Positions 13,401 to 22,387 of a stretch of DNA of 64,000 bases are shown here, piece by piece; positions within the stretch are counted from its first letter, which is position 1; each line of letters opens with the position of its first letter. The DNA is taken from assembly GCA_951640195.1 (NCBI GenBank), contig OX621164.1, forward strand, positions 601,098 through 665,097. The letters run 5' to 3'. A program made the position numbers and the translations under genes. Source of the DNA: Porpolomopsis calyptriformis (lineage: Eukaryota; Basidiomycota; Agaricomycetes; Agaricales; Hygrophoraceae). The notes beneath the pieces were generated by a model, which saw only the letters and a program-made list of their open reading frames with translations, had not been told where the DNA came from and ran no database searches.

Positions 13401-14769
13401 TGAAATAGCGGGCATTCTGGAGGGTGTCGATGAGCTCGGTGATCAGAGGGAGTGGATAGCGATTCTTGATGGTCATATCGTTCAACTTGCGGTAGTCCTG
13501 GATCGGGCGCAATCGACCATCTTTCTTCTTGATGAAGAAGAAAGGAGAAGCGATGGGAGAGATCGAAGGGCGAATTCGTCCAGTTCGGAGGTTTTCTTCG
13601 AGGAATTCGTCGAGTTGAGAACGTTCTTCCACGCTCAGGGGGTAGATCTTGCAATCGAGTTTCTCGTCGGTTCCGGGGAGTAATTCGATCGCGTGGTCCC
13701 AAGGGCGAGATGGCGGCAGTTCATCGAAGTCTTTCTTGGTAAAGACGTCTTGAAATCCGTGAAGATAATCGGGGACGATATCTTTCCAATCGCGGTCTTT
13801 CTCTTGAGCTTCAGCAGCCTTGATCGCGAGTTCTTGCGATTTGGTCATCAACCGTATTCGGATGGCAGGGGTGAGGTCGATCATGAGGAGACGATCGTCT
13901 TCCTCCAAGGTGAGGTTGTTGATGTCGGAAGAATCAACGGAGGGATGACAGTCTGGTGGACATCGGTTGAAATCAAGGGTGCCGGTCTTCCAGTCCATGG
14001 AGGGATTGTGGGTCTTGAGCCAATCGTGTCCGAGGAAGATTTGTCCTTTGCCGAGGTTTGTTACACCAAAGCTGATTCTTTCCATGTGGGTTCCGATTCG
14101 TAGCTCGAGAGTGACCATGTCCGTGATGGGACCTTCGGTATTAGGTTGTCCATCGGCGTTGTGTACTCGGACGGGTCGAGCGAGAGGAATCGTATGGAGA
14201 TCGTGATCTCGGACGTACTTGACATCGATACAGGAGCCTTCGCATCCGCTGTCGACGAGAGCGGTGGCAGTATGCTCCGTACGATCGTCCAAGGTAACAA
14301 GATGAGCTCGGAGGACGAGTTGATTTCCCTGGGAGCCGCGAACGAAGACGTGGGGCTGTTTGAGTTCGTTCAGAGCTCGAATGGCACTTTCTGGGGTAAG
14401 GGCGGTGATTTCATCGATGGTGGATTGTACCATCTCTCGTGATCGTGCAGGATGTGACCAGTGCTGCAGAATGGAGATCGCGGAATTAGCGTTTTCCTTA
14501 ATGGCATTAACGATGTCTAAAGGTGTTAAAAGAGTGTTGACGTCGATTGAATCGACAGAGGGAGACAATGGTTCGGGAGTGGGGATTTCGTGGCGTTCAA
14601 TGCGTGCATCTGGTGAAACAGGTTTCGGAGTGGGAGAAACAACAGGGATATCGGATTCGGGTATAGCAGGTGTTGTACATGCTGTTGCTATAGATAAAAG
14701 AGAAGTGTCCGATACAGTGTTATGCCAGAGCAGGCAACTACCAGTCGAATGAAGGGAACGCATCTTCAT
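10417..14769 (-). CDS. pol: Element 1 Pol polyprotein with chromodomain and C-terminal extension
   Basis: Counting from the ATG at 14769 the frame is 1450 codons without a stop. Domains in order: aspartic protease (VDSG near residue 170), reverse transcriptase (YIDD near 521), RNase H (TDAS near 668), integrase zinc finger (H...H...CETC near 890-925) and catalytic D, D, E (VDL about 955, HDRD about 1018, QSERMNQT about 1052), then a chromodomain (EYVVEKILDSR...LVHWEGY...NTW, about 1245-1296). It is unusual in continuing for about 150 residues after the chromodomain. It copies and integrates the element; the chromodomain is thought to steer integration to modified chromatin. It lies in the -1 frame relative to gag. 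It could be made by frameshifting at GGATTTT (14781-14787) or by restarting at the ATG that overlaps the gag stop (ATGA, 14766-14769). Confidence 0.95.
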   Translation of the reverse strand: MKMRSLHSTGSCLLWHNTVSDTSLLSIATACTTPAIPESDIPVVSPTPKPVSPDARIERHEIPTPEPLSPSVDSIDVNTLLTPLDIVNAIKENANSAISILQHWSHPARSREMVQSTIDEITALTPESAIRALNELKQPHVFVRGSQGNQLVLRAHLVTLDDRTEHTATALVDSGCEGSCIDVKYVRDHDLHTIPLARPVRVHNADGQPNTEGPITDMVTLELRIGTHMERISFGVTNLGKGQIFLGHDWLKTHNPSMDWKTGTLDFNRCPPDCHPSVDSSDINNLTLEEDDRLLMIDLTPAIRIRLMTKSQELAIKAAEAQEKDRDWKDIVPDYLHGFQDVFTKKDFDELPPSRPWDHAIELLPGTDEKLDCKIYPLSVEERSQLDEFLEENLRTGRIRPSISPIASPFFFIKKKDGRLRPIQDYRKLNDMTIKNRYPLPLITELIDTLQNARYFTKLDIRWGYNNVRIKEGDEHKAAFRTNRGLFEPLVMFFGLTNSPATFQTMMNDIFHVQIHQGHVLIYIDDILIFDKDLETHHRHVHEVMSLLREHKLYLKPDKCEFDQKQVEYLGVVVSEGQVRMDPIKVQGITDWPIPTCKRDVQSFLGFCNFYRRFIHHFAGIAHPLNVLTGNTLFEWTDQCQDAFNILKTIITTAPVLSIANDYDLLRIETDASEYALGAILSQKQENIWKPIGFLSKSFSPAERNYQVYDRELLAIMAALQEFRKHLLSARQVFEVWTDHANLQYFKKPQKLNRRQARWLTELQDFHFTLHHVAGKANSKADILSRRPGFERGVDDNDDTILLPDSLFSLDSHPIVDLRPVQLDVEPNHLRLRIKNSYRNQEDSVTLLQKKQENDWKTQDDGTLTFKDRIYVSVDKPLRGEIISRYHDNPLSGHYGPLKTTEALCRDYWWPTIRRDVKQYISGCETCQRTKASRLPAKTPLHPFDPPTRPWDTITVDLVGPIPECQGYNAVLTIVDTFLKAVKFEATHIELNSEGFAKIIRDRIIRDHGVPRRIIHDRDPRFVSKYMTDLFRLLGTTQNVSTAYHPQTDGQSERMNQTLEQYLRVFVNHRQDNWKEWLALAEFSYNNSVHAATAQTPFYVNYGQHPWSGNDTRREVRNESATQFAERMKRVRQETESALRQANEQMKASHDKRSRPIQEYASGDKVWLAATNIKTNRAMKKLDNKRFGPFKVIEKVGRSAYRLELPHEWTGLHPVFNESYLSPYRPPSFPNQKAPPPPPPLQVNDETEYVVEKILDSRIHRKRLQYLVHWEGYTNEENTWQSTSDVAHAQELVDEFHALNPKRPAPKLQIRVIRMDDFFGIDDRLYDPITDSYGEGYKPPTISDNIDVIVPLTPIEVDRALDSDFDISILFPHLPTHVRRVWIYEKGPVNAVTLVARLDSRGQVLRLYQLTLPLSAVDIQRRYGHYLPTVPCYAPRWLLRDCSRHLQRLR

Positions 14770-15692
14770 CGACCGTCTACAAAATCCGAGTCTTGATCCG
14801 AGGCGGGGGTTTCGTCTGCCGAGCTGTGCTCCTCTTCGGAAAGGAGGTTCTTCAGCTCTTTCAATTCCGAGGTGGTCATGTCGTAGAAGAGAGCGCGAAC
14901 GTTTACGACGGCTCTTTCCTTGGGACAATCTCGACGGAAATGTCCTAACTCTCCACAGTTGAAGCAACGGTGGGTCTGACGGGTCTTGTCCACGTCCATG
15001 GGTTTGCCTTGTCCACCATGAATTATTCCGGTGGGGACACGGCGGTCTTCGGCATGGTGAGCCTGGGGACGGGGGAAGGTCCGGGGTACGAATCGCGAGG
15101 TGGGAGCGGTCGGGCGACGAGCTTGCTCTTGTTGTTGGTAGCGCTCGTGGAGTTGTCCGATGGCTACGGCCTTTTCGACGTAGTCGGTCCATACAGTGGG
15201 GAGGGGAGGGTTGAGGTACATTTGGCGAACGATGTCGCGATGGATATTCTTCTCGAATATGCGGATTTTTTCTTTATCCTGGCTGAGGCCAGCGAGTTTT
15301 GCCTTCATCTCGTACCTGACGAGGTATTCCACGATGAGAGATGATCCTTGTGTCATTGTCTCGATTTCTTCGCGCGCACGTTGCTCCGAGGCGGTGTCCG
15401 TAAAAGCTCTGTCGAGGCCGAGCTTGAAGTCAGCCCAATCAGGGAAAGGGACGGCGTTGCCTTGTGCATCGGTCTGGTCGAGGAAGTCATCGACAAACTG
15501 TTGAGCCCAGATAGCGGCGGTCCCTTCTTTCATGTAAGAAAGAGTGACGAGGGCGCGTTCGGTCTTGTCGGTGATGCTACGGCCAGCGAGGAAGATAACA
15601 ACTTGTCGGTACCAATCTCTGTAGGTCTTGGGGTCGCCATTGAACGTGCTAGGTTCAGCGAGCTTGATCTTGCTAGAGACGACGGCAGCCAT
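14766..15692 (-). CDS. gag: Element 1 Gag (capsid and zinc knuckle)
   Basis: The retrotransposon capsid domain (KLAEPSTFNGDPKTYRDW... to LPTVWTDYVEKAVAIG) is followed by a CCHC knuckle CFNCGELGHFRRDC and an acidic tail ending in TGA at 14766-14768. The first in-frame ATG is at 15692, but the frame stays open and proline/serine-rich, with coding-like composition, up to about 16214 without an ATG. A separate ATG-started frame at 16501-16172 could supply the true N-terminus if joined by an intron or a one-base shift near 16215. The mature protein assembles the cytoplasmic particle in which reverse transcription occurs. Confidence 0.85.
   Translation of the reverse strand: MAAVVSSKIKLAEPSTFNGDPKTYRDWYRQVVIFLAGRSITDKTERALVTLSYMKEGTAAIWAQQFVDDFLDQTDAQGNAVPFPDWADFKLGLDRAFTDTASEQRAREEIETMTQGSSLIVEYLVRYEMKAKLAGLSQDKEKIRIFEKNIHRDIVRQMYLNPPLPTVWTDYVEKAVAIGQLHERYQQQEQARRPTAPTSRFVPRTFPRPQAHHAEDRRVPTGIIHGGQGKPMDVDKTRQTHRCFNCGELGHFRRDCPKERAVVNVRALFYDMTTSELKELKNLLSEEEHSSADETPASDQDSDFVDGR
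14781..14787 (-). other. Candidate -1 frameshift heptamer GGATTTT (element 1)
   Basis: In the gag frame the codons are TCG GAT TTT GTA, so the heptamer sits in the X XXY YYZ-like phase required for -1 slippage. Slippage leads directly into the pol frame (TGT AGA CGG TCG ATG). The gag stop follows five codons later. The same kind of heptamer lies at the junction of elements 2 and 4. Confidence 0.6.
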
Positions 15693-16171
15693 TGGAGGAG
15701 CAGGGAGGGGACTGTTGGGTGGTGACGGAGAAGGAGACGTGTGAGGGGTTGGATTCAGCTCGGGGTCTACGCCGAGGGGGAGAGGCAGTGGCTCTCGAGA
15801 AGGGCTTGGTTTTCTGGAGGAGAGAGAAGAGGGAACAGAAGGAGGCGGGTCTGAAGGTTCAGGTTCTGGTTCGAATTCCACAGAGGTGATCCGTTGCTTC
15901 CCTTTGGAGATGGGTCGTAAGAGAGGCGGATCGGCAGGTGGAGGAGGGGTTCGTCGAGGTCTGAGACCTAAGAAAGAGAACGAGACGGGAGCTTGTGGTA
16001 CGTAGGACGAAGGTCCTGATTCAAGCGAGGAAATGGAAGGAAGAAGAGGAGGGAGGAACTGCGACGAGAAGGGCGAGTGGATCTCGTGATCTTCGGCGTC
16101 CTGGAACTCTTGTTCTCCTTCGGATTCCGATGCGCTGTAAGAAGGCCTTCGTGGGGGACGAGACGTGTTGG

Positions 16172-16501
16172 CTAGTGGTCGAGTACGAGATGGACTTCTC
16201 GTACGTCTTGCGTGTCACGTCGTCGGAAAACGTAAACAATGGGGATGACGACTTGTTCTGTGAGGCGACGAGGGCGGTGAACGAGAACACGAACTTGAAG
16301 GTGGATGACGGGCTCTACTTCAAGGAGTGTTGATGGGTCTGACGAATCTTCAGTCGGAGAAGTCGGGGCGGTATTAAAGGATTCCTCTGATGAGGACGAC
16401 AATGGAGATAGAGGTGGAGAGGGGGCGAGGTCGGGTTCGTTGAATTCGTCAGCCAACGGGTTGAGCTGCTCGGTAAGAGAATCGAGCTCTGTCGGTGACA
16501 A
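16172..16501 (-). CDS. ATG-started frame upstream of element 1 gag (possible Gag N-terminus)
   Basis: 109 codons beginning MSPTELDSLTEQ, acidic and serine/proline-rich, located between the 5' LTR and gag on the sense strand. It stops at 16172, where the gag frame (offset by one base) has just opened at 16214. It could be the first exon of gag, a Gag N-terminus cut off by an indel, or an upstream reading frame. No convincing intron signals were found at the junction. Function is unassigned. Confidence 0.45.
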   Translation of the reverse strand: MSPTELDSLTEQLNPLADEFNEPDLAPSPPLSPLSSSSEESFNTAPTSPTEDSSDPSTLLEVEPVIHLQVRVLVHRPRRLTEQVVIPIVYVFRRRDTQDVREVHLVLDH

Positions 16502-16823
16502 GTCTAGTGCGGCAGCGGCGATCAGACGTTCGTTGCTAATGAGCTCGGACGTCGAGGCCTGGTGTGGCTCGGGGTTAATAAGGGTGTAGGGCGGGGGCGG
16601 CGATGGAGAGCGCGAGGCCAGAGTGGCGGTCGAATCAATTACCGTGCGGGGATGTCAGAGTCACCCGTGGTTCACTGAACGAGAGAGGTTGGCTTGCAGG
16701 GGGAGCCTTGGTTGAAATTCCAAACAACAACGACGGTCTTGTGTGACGGATCAAACAATAACGGGCGCTGTCAGACGAATCTTGACCAGGGACTGTTGCG
16801 GGGAAAAGCAGAGGGAAAGGGTG

Positions 16824-16834
16824 AGTTTCGATCT
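16824..16834 (-). other. Self-primer binding site of element 1
   Basis: The minus strand reads AGATCGAAACT two bases inside the 5' LTR. Its exact reverse complement AGTTTCGATCT (minus strand of 16929-16939) lies within the LTR, about 25-30 bases downstream of a TATA-like ATAAATA (16963-16969). A transcript starting at 16939 would therefore begin with 11 bases complementary to this site. That is the arrangement known from Tf1 self-priming, and complementarity ends sharply on both sides. Confidence 0.75.
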
Positions 16835-16836
16835 TC

Positions 16837-17266
16837 TGTTAAGGCGCAGTGATCTTTCGGTCGGCTTTAGAGGGCAACGGATAGAACAGAGATCCTAGTC
16901 GAATGACAAGGAGGGGGTGTCTATGTTGAGATCGAAACTGGGGATACAAACTCTAGCGACGCTATTTATCTATGTTCTGAGTTTGAATCCTACGGCTCAA
17001 CAACGATCCATGGAACGGCTGATTCAGCTGCTGCGGAGGGCTGCGCAACTGCGGATGGCTGCGCAACTGCGGATGGCGTCATTGCCGACCAATGGCGGAA
17101 GTCGCTCGTGCGTGACAGTGACAGGTGTGACAGTCACAGTGACAGTCACGGTCACAAGTGACCAGAGAGAGACGAGAGATAAGGAAGGTGATGAAGGAAT
17201 GAGATAAGATTAGATAAACTGCGATAAGATAAGATAAGAATGAAAAAGAATGAACGTATCGTAACA
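16837..17266 (-). repeat. Element 1 5' LTR with promoter
   Basis: 430 bp, identical by eye to the 3' LTR. Read on the minus strand, U3 holds five or six TTATC/GATAA words and TGACA palindromes, then ATAAATA (16969-16963). The inferred transcription start is at 16939, giving about 100 nt of R-U5. The short open frame at 16917-17207 on the plus strand is not regarded as a gene. Confidence 0.9.
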
Positions 17267-17271
17267 ATAAT

Positions 17272-17577
17272 AGTCCATCCACTACTATCTCTAGCTTGGT
17301 TTGGGGTTGTCAGGTCCTCCTTGACTCAACATTGTGTTGCTATGCAATGCTTAGGTTATTCTGAGTCTTTTCTAACCCTATTACCTCTCAGTTTAACTTA
17401 TTGCACTCAAAAATTTGATTTGCTCACCTCTAATTAAAATTTCTCCACTTCTTTGTATTTGTTAAGTGTCTTTACACACTCAGTGAGCTAATCAAAATTT
17501 TCCCAAAAACCATGGAAAATTGTAACTAAGTAAATTCTACAATATCTCTCTCTTTAATTATGATTTTTCATTATAGT
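17272..17577. other. A+T-rich spacer
   Basis: No coding features are seen. The sequence continues the context interrupted by element 1, and the tail of the kinase gene begins at 17578. Confidence 0.6.
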
Positions 17578-20101
17578 TTACTTTTCTATAAGGCCAAGGA
17601 GAGATTGGAAATATGAATATTCTCTATCCTTGGCTTTTTGATTATCACACCTTTGTGAATGAGAAAAGTCAATGATTGTAAGCCCAAAGTCATTAACCAG
17701 GACATTTTCCTTTCTAATGTCCCCATGAAGAATTCCAGCAGCATGGATAGACTTAAGTGTTTCAAGAGCTGCCATGCTGTTTCAAAGGTAAGCTATAGTC
17801 AAATACCAGAGTTGCACCAAATTCACTTACCAGGAAGGAGGTGCCCCAATCTCAGTGAGTGGAATACCAGCATATTCCATAACCAGAGCAGAAGTGGCTG
17901 TCTCACAGTCATTGAAAAAACCTAATGGAGCCACAATCCCTGTTGATAGTCCCTTCTCCCTCAGCCAGCAATAGGTTTCATGTTCATTCCAGAGTGCTTC
18001 CCACTGCTCAATAGTGAAAGCAAGTTTGATGGCCACATCCAGTAACACAGATTCATCTGAATCCTCTACTTCCAGTGTGCCTCGCAGAACAATGCCTGTT
18101 GCACCGCGTCCAATTTCTGAGGTTAGAACGCCAACAAGACATTCCCTGGGTGGGTGGAAATGGACAGGTTGTCGCAAAGGTAGGGAAATAGGGTCCTGTT
18201 TGGATGGAGTGATTGATGGCATGAAGCGAAGAAATGTTGAGGCAGCCGGCGAATCATAGATACCATAGCAGAAGTACAAGAGGACCACGTCACGGCCACT
18301 TGCTAGTTTCAAAGTTTTCTGATATTTGAGATCAAGTTCAGGAACGTGGTAAGGTCACCCAGATGACTGTACCTTTTTGGCCACCATTTCATATGAATCG
18401 GCGGCTTTCTTTCCGGCTCCAGCTTCCTTTCTGGTACCCTCTTTGCTCTGGCTTGTTTTACGCCGCTGACTGCCACCTCTGCGACCACCCCTGCCACCAC
18501 CCCTGCCACCACCCCTGCCACCTCCACGCCTATTCCCGCGCTCACCTCTAGATGGCCCTTGACCCTGGTCATCATCTTGGTTATCTCTTTCTTCACCATC
18601 ATCATCAGGTGGATGCGATTGAGGTTCCTCTAATGGCTGCCTTGCCCGATCCATTGCGTCTTTGATAGCTGCGATGTAGATTCCAACATGGATTTTCCTA
18701 TATCCAGGGTCATGGCAGAAGTGAGGCTGAATGAGATCTGAGATATAAAGTGTCTGAGTCCTTCGATGGCGAATTCCAATAAACTCATGGTGACCGGAGT
18801 GGAGAACCATTATTGTAGCGTCAACTTGTACAGCTTGTGCCCATGCCTGAATGAACACCCAATGTTAGGGATGATAGATCTTAATAGACAGAAAATATCA
18901 TTTTACCTGTTGTACTATGCTCTCTGCAGACAAGTCGAAATTATCTGGGTAGGACGGATTGGCATCGTTACTGTTATTACTATTATCATCCGTCTCGAAT
19001 TCTGTGGCCTTTCCTTTCCCTTTACTATACAAAGAATCATCCTGCGCAATGATAAGCAGCGTTCATTAAACCTGAGAAGAACGGACGTGCATCGTTATCA
19101 TTCTCATCTTCATCATCCTGCTTCCGTTTCATGATTTTTCTTTCTCCGCTTGTCCTCAGACTATACGGAGGCGGTTGAGAGCTTCCCGTTTGCAGCGATG
19201 AGGATGAAGGCTGCATAGACCCTGATGCTTGCATAGACATCGGCTGTGGCTGTCCAACAATGTCTTTAACATTCACTAACAAGGCAAAGTATGATGGACG
19301 TACATTCGTATTCCACAGAGGGCGTTCCGCGTCAGGTCCAACTACTACTTTCTCCACCTTGTCAAGATGCTGCTTATGCTCACGACAATTCTTCTTATAA
19401 CAATGAATCCAATTGAATTTTGGCGTATTCGGGAGGGTTGGAATCGATGACATCACGCCCTGGTTACCTACCTCCAGGCTTTTCATCTCCCAGGTGGCCA
19501 GGATCTGAGAACGATTCATCATGGCACAGTAGTTTTGACGAGTTCCTTCATCCATGGCATTCATCAAGAATGCGCGACGTGCTTTGGATGTATCGTTACC
19601 CTTGTCTGGGTTGGGTATTTGGAGGAATCCGTGGGCGATTGCATAACCAGAGACCTCGCTTGATTGAGACCAGACAAGCAGACCGCGCGCCCAATTTGAG
19701 GATGCAGTTTGAGGATGCAAAGCGAGAACTGAAGCAACGGGAGCACAGAATAGGGCAGTGGTCTTGTCATAAAACCCAGCTACACCTTTCTCGTCTGGCA
19801 CTATGCTCGAGTGACCTTCGGCCTTCACCTCCAATAGGTCTGCGTCAGATAACCCTCTCGAAGAACGTAGCTGGATGCCCATTCCTAAAGCATTGGCGAT
19901 AGCGGTGTCGACGGTGGAAGCGATTTCATGTACAAGATTTGGAAGAGGCTTTACATGTTTGAGGAGAAGGAGATTCGAAAGGTGTCTATTGAACAACGCT
20001 GCTTGATGAGCTTTTGTGGTGGGTTTCTTGTCAGATCTTTCAAGTTCTGGGGGGCTCCAATTGAACAAGTCTTTGAGTTCCTGGCAGATTTCAGATGCCA
20101 T
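17578..20101 (-). CDS. Protein kinase-like protein with RGG-rich linker (five exons)
   Basis: The ATG is at 20101. Exon 1 (20101 to about 19070) encodes about 340 residues of unrecognised sequence ending in a KRKQDDEDEN tail. Exons 2-5 are 19041-18907, 18846-18373, 18318-17831 and 17776-17578; their three introns have clean GT/AG ends and join in frame. Exon 3 carries a GGGRGGGRGG tract. Exons 4-5 are a kinase fold: glycine loop IGRGATGIVLRG, lysine in VAIKL, catalytic loop HGDIRKEN and metal-binding IIDFS in place of DFG. The modular plan (unknown head, low-complexity linker, kinase) is common in expanded mushroom families. The exon 1-2 junction could not be placed in frame, so a lesion there is possible. 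The substrate is unknown. Confidence 0.75.
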
Positions 20102-20510
20102 GGTCGTGGTTTACATAAGCCCCATCTCTCACCGTCTCTTGCATGGCCAGAACTCGGAGTCATACTCACATGGCTATTTGAATATGGTTTGGAGTTTTGG
20201 CTATAAAGGTATGGGTGGTTTGAAGGAGAGCCAGCGGTAGGGTGAAGGATATGAGATACTGGCCTCCATTTCTTCAGCGCTTCAGACCGTCACGAAGGCA
20301 ATGTTTCTCCTCAACAAGCTTCAAGACTCGCATCAGAATGGCTTACGATGGTGAACCCGGTGGTGACCGCGAAACAAGGGTGGCAACAACCCAACTTGCA
20401 GTGACACAAGAACAAGACCAGCGGATGTAATATGATAAGGGTTGAACCAGGGCATGAATGCATTTGTGCTGTCATCGAGAACAGGTTCTACTTCTAGTAG
20501 AGATACGTAC
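20102..20510. other. Intergenic, upstream of the kinase gene
   Basis: There is no convincing coding frame. It contains the presumed promoter of the minus-strand kinase gene and the 3' flank of the RS-rich gene. No clear TATA box was identified. Confidence 0.5.
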
Positions 20511-20921
20511 TTAGTCGACTGTTGAGTTCAAGAATTGCAACAAGTCCTGTCGATTCTTCTCCCTCTCGTGATCGGAGGCATCCTGATGGATTTTCAACTT
20601 GATCTGTAAAATCCACTCAATTTCTACGATCCAAGGAAAAGTATGATAATAACTTACCCTCTTCCCGGTAAGAATACTCCTTCGTTCCTCTTTGGCTTTC
20701 TTTCGTTCTTTATCCTTGCGCTTTTTCCGCTTCTTGTCATGTTCCCTGTCGCGTTCCTTTCCCGACTGATGTCTACTTCGTTCCCTGCTCCGAGAACGAG
20801 ACCGTGACGGTCGTCGGCTGCGTTTCGATGGACGTCTTGACTCTTTGGAAAGATATGAAGATCCGGAAATTGAATCAACTGAAGGTGACCTCGATCCATA
20901 ACGGCCAGTGCTCTGTGCCAT
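20511..20921 (-). CDS. Small RS/KR-rich nuclear protein
   Basis: Two exons, 20921-20658 and 20603-20511, joined across an intron with GTAAGT and TTACAG ends, give 118 residues. The N-terminal half is rich in Arg-Ser dipeptides (RRPSRSRSRSRERSR), the middle in Lys/Arg/Glu (KKRKKRKDKERKKAKEERR), and the tail is a short conserved-looking helix (IKLKIHQDASDHEREKNRQD then LLQFLN). RS content suggests a nuclear RNA-processing role, which is inference. The upstream minus-strand exons (20950-21470) may belong to the same gene. Confidence 0.65.
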   Translation of the reverse strand: MAQSTGRYGSRSPSVDSISGSSYLSKESRRPSKRSRRPSRSRSRSRERSRHQSGKERDREHDKKRKKRKDKERKKAKEERRSILTGKRVSYYHTFPWIVEIEWILQIKLKIHQDASDHEREKNRQDLLQFLNSTVD

Positions 20922-20949
20922 GAATCACATGTACCTTCGGAGGTCAGAA

Positions 20950-21475
20950 TCCAAGCCGAGTTCGATTCATCAAAACGTACAATACTTGAGTTTCTGCCCC
21001 GTTTCCGTTTGTCACCATCTAGTGATTTGTGGCAGTGCTGGCAAAAACGGTTAGATAAGGAAGGCTTCGAAGTATCAAAAAGTACATACGTCTTTGTCTT
21101 CGATGACCTCTTGATATTTATTCTTGTAGTGCGTATCTTCATCTGCCTGGTAAGCTTGGTCTCTCCTATGCGTTCTATAGTCCTGTTCTCTGTCCTCATG
21201 GTATTCGCGCCTTCTCGGTCTTCCGGGAGACCTGGACCGATGGTGTCTCCTACTCCGACCTCCATGCGTAAAACAAGAAAACAATTTGCGGGAAGAGTTC
21301 GTCCGCGATCACCCAAAAACCATGGTTTTGACGAGGATTGTGAACAGCGATCAGGCGGTAGAAAAAAGCGCCGGTCAGTCAAAGGATGAAGAAAGACAAG
21401 ATTGAATCTCACCAGGTCGACTGTCGGCTTCCCCTGGTTCCTCTGGCCCTCGCTCACGTCTGTCTCTCATCTTGG
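20950..21475 (-). CDS. Charged RS-like exons, gene model unresolved
   Basis: The minus strand has coding-like segments MRDRRERGPEEPGEADSRP (ending near 21410 at a GTGAGA donor), RSRRHHRSRSPGRPRRREYH... to YQEVIEDKD (about 21260-21092, ending at GTATGT) and a further piece to about 20950. They look like exons of an RS-rich protein, either the 5' part of the 20511-20921 gene or an independent head. A recognised family was not identified. Confidence 0.4.
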
Positions 21476-21548
21476 ACAGTCTTCTAGGGTTAGGGTTTAT
21501 AGAGGTCTCCTGTTCAAATAAGCAACGACCCCTTTAACCTCCACTCAA

Positions 21549-21956
21549 CAGAGATGGATAGAGATTCCGAAGCTGGTCCTAGTGTTAACATGCGCGCTCC
21601 TGCTGATGGTGAGCCTATCCTTCTTCCCTGTGATCGTTCTCATAACTCGACCTGAAGCAGCACCACTGGACCCACTGGAAGTTGTGCCCAATGATCTCGA
21701 TGATGCCACCCACGCTTCCCTCGACCAGAAAGTGCAACTTGCGATGGGACACATGCCCTTCCATGCCGCCCTACTTCTTGATGCGATTGTACAGACATCG
21801 GAGGGACGACTCGATTCGAAATACGGGGATCTCATGAACGCGATTGATTTACTCCATTCTCACCCGCAGTTGATAGACAAGCTAAAAGCTGCGTGGGTGG
21901 CTAAATCATTCAAGAATATCCGAAACTTGAGTGCGATATTCTACCATGGCCTGTAA
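21549..21956 (+). pseudogene. Detached 5' exons of the Crinkler-type NTPase gene
   Basis: ATG at about 21553 (MDRDSEAGPSVNMRAPAD), a 48 bp intron (GTGAGC...GAAG), then a helical segment ending KSFKNIRNLSAIFYHG just before the Tc1 transposon. The spacing and style match the N-terminal helical region that precedes the P-loop NTPase in this family, whose body resumes at 26097. The transposon now separates the two parts by 4.1 kb. Immediately before the insertion the sequence reads CCTGTAAT, which could be a splice donor. Confidence 0.65.
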
Positions 21957-21959
21957 TTA

Positions 21960-22223
21960 TTACAGCCGTTTGCAGATGAATTGGCGCATGTGATAATTTC
22001 CTAATTTGGGCGTGCACAGACCCCCTCTAGAACTTTTGAATTATTTCTCAATAACGAGGACGCATACACCTTCGGGGTGTCTAGAAAAGTTGTTTTAAAA
22101 ATTAATCCTGAGCTGCTGGTAGTAAAAATGAGTGATTCTGACTGTTAGATAATATTATGAAAAATCTCAGCTTCAAACTGTATGTTTTAAATTTTCCTGC
22201 ATGAAAGACATTATATTTCGAAA
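21960..22223 (+). repeat. Left terminal inverted repeat of the Tc1-like transposon
   Basis: It is the inverted copy of 25830-26094. The inner boundary is where matching is lost after TTTTCCTGCAYGAA. The pre-insertion TA lies at 21958-21959. Confidence 0.9.
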
Positions 22224-22387
22224 GGAAAATGACTGAGATCATATGTATAAACTAGTAGGCAGCTGCCAGTACAATTTCCATGGTGGTGCACACTGTCTAT
22301 GAGTTTGCGCAACCTCATGTCAGCGCAAACACGTTTTGATCTCGTACCACTTTTTCAGAACCTCCGGTGTCCCCTCCCAACATTTCC

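Larger units (their letters stand above)
9954..17266 (-). mobile_element. Element 1: complete, young Ty3/gypsy chromovirus
   Basis: The element is 7313 bp on the minus strand. It is bounded by two 430 bp LTRs (9954-10383 and 16837-17266) that I read as identical, each with TGTTA...TAACA ends. A perfect 5 bp target duplication ATAAT flanks it (9949-9953 and 17267-17271). It encodes gag and pol, with protease, RT, RNase H, integrase and a C-terminal chromodomain. CpG is abundant, unlike in its neighbours. A purine tract (GAAGGGAGAGTGA, minus strand of 10384-10396) beside the 3' LTR is the likely polypurine tract. Identical LTRs and an intact 1450-codon pol mean recent insertion. Activity depends on how the 5' part of gag is read (see the gag entry). 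Confidence 0.95.

Noticed and set aside
12454..15504. Many long plus-strand frames (for example 13144-13683, 14970-15344)
   Set aside because: They are antisense shadows of element 1 gag-pol, with no motifs.
16819..16836. tRNA primer-binding site for element 1
   Set aside because: No TGG-type tRNA 3' complement is present at the LTR edge; the 11-nt self-complementarity explains the site better.
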